Positions 6,259 through 11,993 of a DNA stretch of 13,931 nt are shown here, piece by piece. Each line of letters starts with the position of its first letter. The stretch's first letter is position 1. A program made the translations under genes and the position numbers. Source of the DNA: Fidelibacterota bacterium (GTDB lineage Bacteria; Fidelibacterota; UBA8477; JABMPR01); the NCBI GenBank assembly GCA_030596225.1, contig JAUVKO010000025.1:1-13931 (forward strand). Reading direction: 5' to 3'. Below the pieces are notes generated by a model. It made no database searches. It saw only the letters and a program-made list of their open reading frames with translations, and had not been told where the DNA came from.

Positions 6259-6286
6259 TTGCTATAAAATTAAGTTATGGTATAAT
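6259..6286 (+). promoter_or_regulatory. Promoter of the small secreted-protein gene
   Basis: A perfect -10 TATAAT (6281-6286) with the extended TGG (6278-6280) is preceded, after a 16-bp spacer, by TTGCTA (6259-6264; 4 of 6 to TTGACA). The predicted start near 6293 leaves a leader of about 18 nt, just enough for the AAGGA ribosome site before GTG 6311. Confidence 0.65.
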
Positions 6287-6310
6287 AATTTCGATTGAAA
6301 AGGACCCCTC

Positions 6311-6736
6311 GTGTATCGATCTATCATATTTATAGTTACATTAGTTAGTGTATTTCCACTTCTTCTTCATGCTCAAATACAAGACCATCACATTTCGCGT
6401 ACTGTAGAGAAATATTTTGCCCGCAATCGCACCGCACCAACATTAATCACATCTGAGATAGTGGATGACTTTCTCTACGGAAAAACTCTGAAGATCACTA
6501 TTCGTGGACATAGAAATAGTGAAAATACAGATCTGGGTTTTGCCTTTGGCGCAGCAGCAGCCATAGCTAATCAGGCTACCAGACCATTTGAGGTTCTGTG
6601 GGTGGAACTGGATGTCCGCTATAAAAGGATTGAAACAACTATTGCTGTGGCTCCTGCACCTTGTAGCATCGATGCCATCGTAAGAAAATCCAGGACATTT
6701 GGATCCTGGTGGGAGGAATGTCTGGAGTTTCTATAA
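6311..6736 (+). CDS. Small secreted protein of unknown function
   Basis: I do not recognise this 141-residue protein. It has a signal peptide: a basic start (MYRS), a hydrophobic core (about 5-19) and a likely signal peptidase I site after Ala21 in LLHAQ. No lipobox cysteine is present, so the mature protein of about 120 residues is probably periplasmic or exported. The middle holds a small-residue stretch, GFAFGAAAAIANQA (77-90), followed by alternating strand-like segments (FEVLWVELDVRYKR, TTIAVAPAP). Two cysteines, Cys118 and Cys137, could form a disulfide. The GTG start has a good AAGGA site 6 nt upstream and a near-consensus promoter. The gene sits alone between the divergent peroxiredoxin gene and yajC, 96 nt before yajC. 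Existence as a gene is well supported; the function is unknown. Confidence 0.75.
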   Translation: MYRSIIFIVTLVSVFPLLLHAQIQDHHISRTVEKYFARNRTAPTLITSEIVDDFLYGKTLKITIRGHRNSENTDLGFAFGAAAAIANQATRPFEVLWVELDVRYKRIETTIAVAPAPCSIDAIVRKSRTFGSWWEECLEFL

Positions 6737-6764
6737 ATAGTAAGGTAGTGATTCGGGAAGCAGG

Positions 6765-6793
6765 TTGGAATGATCTCAACCCCCGTTTAGATT
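6765..6793 (+). promoter_or_regulatory. Candidate promoter of the yajC-def-fmt cluster
   Basis: TTGGAA (6765-6770), a 17-bp spacer and TAGATT (6788-6793) match the geometry and the exact -10 hexamer of the rplM promoter, and are again followed by a GC-rich stretch (agcgcgg). Predicted start is near 6800, about 33 nt before the yajC ATG. Confidence 0.5.
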
Positions 6794-6832
6794 AGCGCGG
6801 TTATTAAATATTTAAGGAGTTAAAACTTTATT

Positions 6833-7144
6833 ATGATCGCAAACATTTTACTTATGGCAAGTCCCGCCGGCGGAGAAGCAGGCAACCCTATTTTAAGTTT
6901 CCTTCCTATCATTTTGATGTTTGGAGTATTCTACTTTCTACTGATAAGACCCCAGACCAAACGTCAAAAAGATGCTGAAAAAATGCGTTCCGAGCTAAAG
7001 AAAGGTGATCATGTTATCACCTCCGGCGGAATTCATGGTACTATTGAGGGTATCAAGGATAATGATATTTTGTTGATTAAAACAGCAACTGATACAAAAC
7101 TTCATGTTGGCAAATCAGCAGTTTCTACGGTGAAATCGAAGTAA
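6833..7144 (+). CDS. yajC: Preprotein translocase subunit YajC
   Basis: A small inner-membrane accessory of the SecDF-YajC complex that associates with the Sec translocon. The 103-residue protein has a short periplasmic N-terminus, one transmembrane helix (about 22-41: ILSFLPIILMFGVFYFLLI) and then the diagnostic RPQTKRQKDAEKMRSEL and the cytoplasmic KKGDHVITSGGIHGTIEGI block. Length is typical (about 85-115). The nearest ribosome site, AAGGAG at 6814-6819, is 13 nt from ATG 6833, unusually far. An ATG at 6854 is in frame but would lose most of the N-terminal segment. SecD and SecF are not in the window; here yajC leads a translation/envelope cluster instead. def starts 3 nt after its stop. 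Confidence 0.94.
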   Translation: MIANILLMASPAGGEAGNPILSFLPIILMFGVFYFLLIRPQTKRQKDAEKMRSELKKGDHVITSGGIHGTIEGIKDNDILLIKTATDTKLHVGKSAVSTVKSK

Positions 7145-7147
7145 GCA

Positions 7148-7687
7148 ATGCTCTACGAAATTCAAACATATGGAAAAAAGGTGCTTCGTCGGAAAACGGA
7201 GGAAATTTCTATTATTGACGATACCATACGTGAGATCGTTTCTAATATGTTTGAATCCATGTATGCCGCAGAGGGAATTGGTTTAGCTGCCCCACAAGTC
7301 GATAAGTCTATCCGCTTATTTGTGATCGATCTTTCGCCAATTGATGAATCTGAGTCAAAACGGGTTTTTATCAATCCAAAGATAGTTGCCTACGGTGATG
7401 AAACTGATGAGTATGAGGAGGGTTGTCTCAGTATTCCAACAGTGCGTGAGATTGTCACCCGTCCAACGACTATCAGGATCATCTATCAGGATTTGAAAGG
7501 TGATACCTTTGAAGAAGAGGTGGATGACTTTCTGGCACGGGTGATACAACACGAGCATGATCACCTGGAAGGGATACTTTTTGTTGATCATCTGAGTAAG
7601 TTGAAATTGTCACTATTGAAAAAAACGCTTAAAAAAATTGAAAAGGGTGAAATTGGGGTCGAGGCTTCTGAAAATTTCGAACTCTGA
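7148..7687 (+). CDS. def: Peptide deformylase
   Basis: A metalloenzyme that removes the N-formyl group from nascent proteins in the cytoplasm. All three family motifs are intact: motif 1 GIGLAAPQV (43-51), motif 2 EGCLSIP (91-97) with metal ligand Cys93, and motif 3 QHEHDHLEG (134-142) with ligands His135 and His139 and catalytic Glu136. At 179 residues it is close to the usual 165-185. The N-terminus has LYEIQTYGKKVLRRKTEEI in place of the common ILPIRxYGDPVLRxxA but aligns in register. The ATG lies 3 nt after yajC with no clear ribosome site, so it is probably translationally coupled. It is followed by fmt, which catalyses the opposite formylation step on initiator tRNA. Confidence 0.97.
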   Translation: MLYEIQTYGKKVLRRKTEEISIIDDTIREIVSNMFESMYAAEGIGLAAPQVDKSIRLFVIDLSPIDESESKRVFINPKIVAYGDETDEYEEGCLSIPTVREIVTRPTTIRIIYQDLKGDTFEEEVDDFLARVIQHEHDHLEGILFVDHLSKLKLSLLKKTLKKIEKGEIGVEASENFEL

Positions 7688-7731
7688 TCCTATTTATAAA
7701 CCCCGATATTCAGTATCGTTTAGTGACCTAA

Positions 7732-8670
7732 ATGAATTCTACATCCTCACTTAAGATCATTTTTATGGGGACACCGGATTTTGCGGTTCCCTCATTAGAA
7801 ATTCTTCACCAAAGCCATCACCAAATTCAGGCCGTTGTCACTGTTCCTGACAAACAACAGGGAAGAGGTCGTCACCTGCGCCCTTCCGCTGTCAAACAAG
7901 CTGCAGAAAAACTTGGCTTGCCTGTTTTGCAACCACCGGAATTAAGTGATCCGGCCTTTGTGCAGGAAATCAAAGACCTTTCAGCGGATGTGATCGTTGT
8001 TGTAGCCTTTCAAATTCTCCCTGAGGAAATATTTACTTTACCGGCCTTTGGATCATTTAATCTACATGCATCGCTCTTACCTAAATACCGAGGTGCAGCA
8101 CCGATTCATTGGGCCCTACTGAACGGAGAGCGGGAAAGCGGTGTGACCACTTTTTTCCTAAAACAAAAAGTAGATACAGGTAACATCATTCTACAGTCTG
8201 GAATTTCTATCGAAGCGAAGGATAATCTTCACACCCTTTATACTAAACTTTGTACCCTGGGTGCAGATTTGGTATTGGATACAGTTGATCTGATCGCTTC
8301 AGGGAAAGTTGTTGAAGGTGAACAAAATAGCTCCCTGGCAACACCGGCTCCCAAGGTCACATCTAAAACTCAATTACTTAACTTTGCTGAAAGTGCTCAA
8401 CAGTGTCACAATCGTGTGAGAGCATTTGCTCCTTCTCCCGGAGCATTCACCATGAGAAATGGGTTACGATTAAAAGTTTTATCTACAGAGCTGAGTGAGT
8501 TAAAAGGTGAATCTGGAACCGTGATCGATATTACGGCCAATTCATTTACTGTTGCCTGCAACACAGGATCCCTGATCATTCGAAGCGTGCAGCCCGAAAG
8601 TAAAAAAGCCATGGATGCTGCATCATATCTTCGTGGTAATCCTATGCAGATAGGGGATCATATTGGCTAG
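7732..8670 (+). CDS. fmt: Methionyl-tRNA formyltransferase
   Basis: Transfers a formyl group from 10-formyltetrahydrofolate to Met-tRNA(fMet) for translation initiation. The N-terminal Rossmann domain begins LKIIFMGTPDFAVPSLEIL. The folate-binding signature is SLLPKYRGAAPIHWALLNGE (114-133), and the catalytic triad is Asn110, His112 (FNLHAS) and Asp148 (KVDTGNI). The C-terminal tRNA-binding OB-fold domain is present (RVRAFAPSPGAF, LRLKVL). Total length of 312 compares with 315 in E. coli. The 44-nt gap after def contains a small 5-bp hairpin (7704-7718) without a T-tract, so no terminator. The ribosome site is weak. The last 8 nt overlap rsmB. Confidence 0.97.
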   Translation: MNSTSSLKIIFMGTPDFAVPSLEILHQSHHQIQAVVTVPDKQQGRGRHLRPSAVKQAAEKLGLPVLQPPELSDPAFVQEIKDLSADVIVVVAFQILPEEIFTLPAFGSFNLHASLLPKYRGAAPIHWALLNGERESGVTTFFLKQKVDTGNIILQSGISIEAKDNLHTLYTKLCTLGADLVLDTVDLIASGKVVEGEQNSSLATPAPKVTSKTQLLNFAESAQQCHNRVRAFAPSPGAFTMRNGLRLKVLSTELSELKGESGTVIDITANSFTVACNTGSLIIRSVQPESKKAMDAASYLRGNPMQIGDHIG

Positions 8671-9991
8671 CACTCCTCGTGAGCTAGCTTACAAAACGCT
8701 TCTCACGGCTGAAAAGGATAACTCCCGCTCTATTGACGATCTGCTAAGCGATGCTTTGAGTCATTGTTCCTTCCCACCTCGCGATAAACGCTGGATCATG
8801 GAAATTGTTTACGGTGTCACCCGTATGAAACTCCAACTGGATGCCTGGATTCAAGTTGCTTACAAAGGACGCTATAAAAAAGCTCAGCATTCAGTCAAGA
8901 TATTACTACGTTTGGGTACTTTCCAACTCAAGCATATGCAGACCACTGAATACGCTGCCATTCATGAAACGGTTGAATTGTGCAGACGCGTAAAACAAGC
9001 TCAGCTTGGAAAGCTTGTCAATGCAGTCTTAAGAAAGATCCAAAGCCTTGAGTTTGATCAGGTACTGAATACAATTAGTGATCCTGTAACTCGATTTTCT
9101 ATAGAGATGTCACATCCGGAATGGATGTTGGATACATGGCTGGACCGTTATGAAAAAGCGAGTGTAATTAATCTTTGCAATCACAACAATAAACCTCCTC
9201 AGACTTGGATCCGTAGAAACGTACTGTGCGTAAATCAAACAGAATTTGAAGAATATCTCAATCAGGAGCAAATCCACTTTCAACGATCCGATCTACTGGA
9301 AAGCTTTTACAAAGTGGCTAATAGCGGTCATTTACTCAGCTCAAAAGAATTTCGTGATGGTTGGTTCTCTTTTCAGGATCTGGCAGCCGGATTGATAGCA
9401 TTTGTTCTTGATCCACAAGCAGGGGAAACCATTGTTGATGCCTGTGCCGCTCCGGGTGGAAAAATGGCATTTATATGCGAACTCACGGGTGGGCAAGCAT
9501 CCATTACTGCCTGTGATGCCAGCAAATTCAGGCTGGAAAAGGTTTTCCAAAATATTAAGCGATTAAATCTGCCTGGGATTGCTGTGAGTCAGCTAGATGC
9601 TTCTATTGAGAAATTACCTGATGCAGATCGGATTCTTTTGGATGTACCATGCTCAGGAACCGGTGTTCTGGGACGACGTCCGGATGCTCGTTGGAAACGA
9701 CAAGAAAATGATAGTGCATCTCTGGTGGAGATTCAGTCCAAAATATTAATGAATAGTTGGCAGTCCCTGAAACCAGGGGGACAATTGGTTTATGCCACTT
9801 GTACTTTGGAACCAGAGGAGAACTGGGGTGTTATTGATCAAGTTCTGGCAAATATACCAGATGCAATAATTGAAACCATTGAGGACGAAAAATTGAAACC
9901 ATATATTGATGAAAGAGGTGCCCTGGCTACATTACCTTGGATTCACGGTATGGATGGTATGTTTGCAGTAAAAATTAGAAAAACCACATGA
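8663..9991 (+). CDS. rsmB: 16S rRNA m5C967 methyltransferase RsmB
   Basis: Uses SAM to methylate C967 of 16S rRNA (E. coli numbering). The N-terminal NusB-like RNA-binding domain (about 1-135) contains PPRDKRWIMEIVYGVTR. The C-terminal Rossmann methyltransferase domain has motif I VDACAAPGGKMAF (258-270), motif IV LDVPCSGTGVLGRRPDARW with Cys330, and motif VI YATCTLEPEEN with the nucleophile Cys380; both cysteines of the two-Cys mechanism are present. Length of 442 is normal (about 430-450). The start is TTG at 8663, 8 nt inside fmt, with GGGGA ahead of it; the product opens ASTPRELAYKTLL, which matches family N-termini. It overlaps the next gene by 4 nt (ATGA). Confidence 0.95.
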   Translation: MASTPRELAYKTLLTAEKDNSRSIDDLLSDALSHCSFPPRDKRWIMEIVYGVTRMKLQLDAWIQVAYKGRYKKAQHSVKILLRLGTFQLKHMQTTEYAAIHETVELCRRVKQAQLGKLVNAVLRKIQSLEFDQVLNTISDPVTRFSIEMSHPEWMLDTWLDRYEKASVINLCNHNNKPPQTWIRRNVLCVNQTEFEEYLNQEQIHFQRSDLLESFYKVANSGHLLSSKEFRDGWFSFQDLAAGLIAFVLDPQAGETIVDACAAPGGKMAFICELTGGQASITACDASKFRLEKVFQNIKRLNLPGIAVSQLDASIEKLPDADRILLDVPCSGTGVLGRRPDARWKRQENDSASLVEIQSKILMNSWQSLKPGGQLVYATCTLEPEENWGVIDQVLANIPDAIIETIEDEKLKPYIDERGALATLPWIHGMDGMFAVKIRKTT

Positions 9992-10716
9992 AGATATTAC
10001 GCGATTATCTGATCATATTCTTAAGCATTGGTATACTGTCTGCCCTGCTGTTCAATAATGTCATTTTACCCTTATATGTGAATTGGAATGATGAGATTCG
10101 AGTACCCAGTCTGACCCATACAAACTTGGTACAAGCTGACCAGATTCTTAAAGAGCGCAAACTGGAATGGACTATCAAAGATACTATTTTCAGGCGAGAT
10201 ATACCGAGTGGTTTTATCATGGATCAGCACCCTGAAGCAGGACAGATGGTTAAAGAGAATCGTAAGATTCAGCTTACGGTCAGTTTACCTCCGGCTAAAT
10301 TGGAAATGCCTGATCTGATTGCCATCACTGAAAGACAGGCCACCATAGCCCTGGATCGCCTCGGTTTAATATTGGGAGAAGTTCTCACTGATTCCTCTGA
10401 TCTGTATCAGAAGACTGTGGTTATGGATCAGTCCATTGCCTCTGGTTTACCGGTTGCCCCTGGTGATTCGATTACTTTGACTGTCAGTTTGGGGAAACGG
10501 AATCTCAAAAAAACCATGCCTGAGTTGCTTAATAAGGGACTGAATGAAGCTAAGAAGGTCCTTGAAAAAAATGGATTTACTCTAGGTCAGGTTAAATATA
10601 CTCAAAATTCGGAACTGTTACCCAATACTGTAGTTTCGCAGTCTGTAACATCGGGAAAGATATTCCCCCGGGAGCGTGGAGTAACCGTAGATCTTTTGAT
10701 CACTGACGGGTTCTAA
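9988..10716 (+). CDS. Membrane-anchored PASTA-repeat protein without a kinase domain
   Basis: A 242-residue protein with a short cytoplasmic tail, one transmembrane helix (about 7-30) and three extracytoplasmic PASTA repeats at roughly 38-99, 106-168 and 176-239. Each begins with the P-(S/D/E)-L type strand (VPSLTHTN, MPDLIAIT, MPELLNKG), continues with an A-x-x-x-L/L-x-x-x-G helix, and ends with a V-(S/T)-Q/DQ...G and V...T-V-S-type strand. PASTA repeats in PrkC/PknB kinases and some PBPs bind peptidoglycan fragments or beta-lactams. Here there is neither a kinase nor a transpeptidase domain. The gene overlaps rsmB by 4 nt and rpe by 1 nt, so it is translated as part of the cluster. It occupies the position of prkC in the Firmicutes def-fmt-sun-prpC-prkC-rsgA-rpe order. 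A role in sensing or binding the cell wall is inference. Confidence 0.88.
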   Translation: MKILRDYLIIFLSIGILSALLFNNVILPLYVNWNDEIRVPSLTHTNLVQADQILKERKLEWTIKDTIFRRDIPSGFIMDQHPEAGQMVKENRKIQLTVSLPPAKLEMPDLIAITERQATIALDRLGLILGEVLTDSSDLYQKTVVMDQSIASGLPVAPGDSITLTVSLGKRNLKKTMPELLNKGLNEAKKVLEKNGFTLGQVKYTQNSELLPNTVVSQSVTSGKIFPRERGVTVDLLITDGF

Positions 10717-11387
10717 TGTCTAAATTGATGAAGCCACAAATTGCCCCATCAGTTCTATCGGCTGATTTTTCTCAATTAGGAGCTCAGATTGACTCTATTG
10801 TTGAAGCCGGCGGGGAGGTGTTGCATCTTGATATCATGGATGGACATTATGTGCCTAATTTGACATTTGGTCCCATGGTCGTGAAAGCCATTCGGAAGAT
10901 GACTGATATGCTGTTAGAGGCTCATCTCATGATCTCCGAGCCGGACAAATACTTGAAAAAATTCATTTCAGCCGGAGCTGATATTGTGCTGGTACATGCT
11001 TCAACATGTGCTTCGGTAACAGACACTCTTGACAATATTCATGCCCTGGGGGCAAAAGCCGGCTTGGTTGTGAACCCAGATGAGGATTTGACCATAGTCA
11101 AACCCTATCTGGAACAGATGGACCAGTTACTCATTATGTCAGTATTCCCTGGATTTGGTGGACAGACATTTATACCAGGTGTTCTTGATCATCTTCCTAA
11201 ACTCTTACCTCTTCTACACGAGCATAAAATTTTGGTCGAGATCGATGGGGGGATTAACCTGCACACGCTCCCCGGATTGAATCGATTCGGAATTGATCGT
11301 TTCGTTGCGGGTTCTGCAGTGTTTAACGCTTCTGCCACTCCCAAAGAAAACTTCCTGAACCTGCTAACTCAAATTTCGCACAAATAA
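10716..11387 (+). CDS. rpe: Ribulose-phosphate 3-epimerase
   Basis: Interconverts D-ribulose 5-phosphate and D-xylulose 5-phosphate in the pentose phosphate pathway, as a cytoplasmic TIM barrel. Signatures are IAPSVLSADF at the N-terminus with Ser13, LHLDIMDGHYVPNLTFGP (36-53), AHLMI, and VEIDGGI (174-180). The metal and catalytic residues His37, Asp39, His70 and Asp177 are all present. Length of 223 is normal (about 220-230). Two usually conserved positions differ: VHAST (93-97) where most family members have a Glu two residues after the His, and MSVFPGFGGQ (141-150) where the fourth residue is usually Asn or Glu. The start ATG overlaps the stop of the PASTA gene (TAATG), and the next gene begins directly after its stop. 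Confidence 0.96.
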   Translation: MSKLMKPQIAPSVLSADFSQLGAQIDSIVEAGGEVLHLDIMDGHYVPNLTFGPMVVKAIRKMTDMLLEAHLMISEPDKYLKKFISAGADIVLVHASTCASVTDTLDNIHALGAKAGLVVNPDEDLTIVKPYLEQMDQLLIMSVFPGFGGQTFIPGVLDHLPKLLPLLHEHKILVEIDGGINLHTLPGLNRFGIDRFVAGSAVFNASATPKENFLNLLTQISHK

Positions 11388-11975
11388 ATGTCAGTATCAG
11401 GCATTCGCATGCATGAATTGGTTAGAAAAGCCATTCATCTTAGCAGCAGTGCCATCCCCTTACTGTATTGGTTCGTTTTTGAAAGAGATATTATCTTGAA
11501 GGGAGTCATCATTTTATCCATGGGACTCCTGGCAGCGGAATATTTAAGACTTCATATACCAACAGGGAAACGTCTGTTTAATCTGGTCTTTGGCTCTGCT
11601 CTCAGAACTCACGAGCATCAAAATCTCACTGGAGCCACATATGTCTTTACCGGTGCCGTACTGTGTGTCTTTCTCTTTCCCAAGGAGATTGCTGTGCCAT
11701 CTTTGCTGATACTATCACTCTCAGACACCTTTGCTGCCTTAGTGGGCATTCCCTTTGGGAAACACCCGTTTCTAGCTAAATCTATGGAAGGAAGTGCAGC
11801 TTTCTTTATCGTAAGCATATTAATCCTCACGCTTTTTTTCCCGGGTACTATTATCCTGAATCTTTTGGTGGCTATAATACTGACTGTTGCTGAAGCATAT
11901 CCTATGAATTTGGATGACAACTTCATGATACCTCTTTTATCAGGTTTGCTCTTAAGCTTGATCAGCTTATTGTAA
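11388..11975 (+). CDS. Polyprenol/diacylglycerol kinase-like integral membrane protein (SEC59/DGK1 family)
   Basis: A 195-residue polytopic membrane protein with about six or seven hydrophobic segments. It begins with the amphipathic ELVRKAIHLSSSAIPLLYW, then carries SDTFAALVGIPFGKHPF (about 112-128), KSMEGSAAFF and, near the end, AEAYPMNLDDNFMIPL. This pattern (RKxxH near the start, a short SD-x-x-A-x-x-G-x-x-x-G loop, K-x-x-E-G-S, E-x-x-P...DN) is that of the dolichol/phytol/diacylglycerol kinase family, which in eukaryotes uses CTP to phosphorylate a lipid alcohol. The older label phosphatidate cytidylyltransferase-like is often given to the same family. The substrate in this organism is unknown. 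It starts immediately after the rpe stop; a second in-frame ATG at 11409 is possible. It may feed isoprenoid- or phospholipid-dependent envelope synthesis. Confidence 0.8.
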   Translation: MSVSGIRMHELVRKAIHLSSSAIPLLYWFVFERDIILKGVIILSMGLLAAEYLRLHIPTGKRLFNLVFGSALRTHEHQNLTGATYVFTGAVLCVFLFPKEIAVPSLLILSLSDTFAALVGIPFGKHPFLAKSMEGSAAFFIVSILILTLFFPGTIILNLLVAIILTVAEAYPMNLDDNFMIPLLSGLLLSLISLL

Positions 11976-11993
11976 CCTGTATGGGCAACTTGC

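Noticed and set aside
6245..6298. A 17-codon frame beginning ATG at about 6245 with AAGGA ahead of it
   Set aside because: It runs through the TATAAT promoter of the next gene, has AT-rich low-information content, and nothing supports translation.
6763..6781. Hairpin GGTTG/CAACC after the secreted-protein gene
   Set aside because: It has only 5 bp with a 9-nt loop and no T-run, and it overlaps the yajC promoter candidate, so it is not a credible terminator.
7704..7718. Small perfect hairpin CGATA/TATCG between def and fmt
   Set aside because: A 5-bp AT-rich stem without a T-tract, within a co-directional cluster; too weak to call a terminator or regulator.
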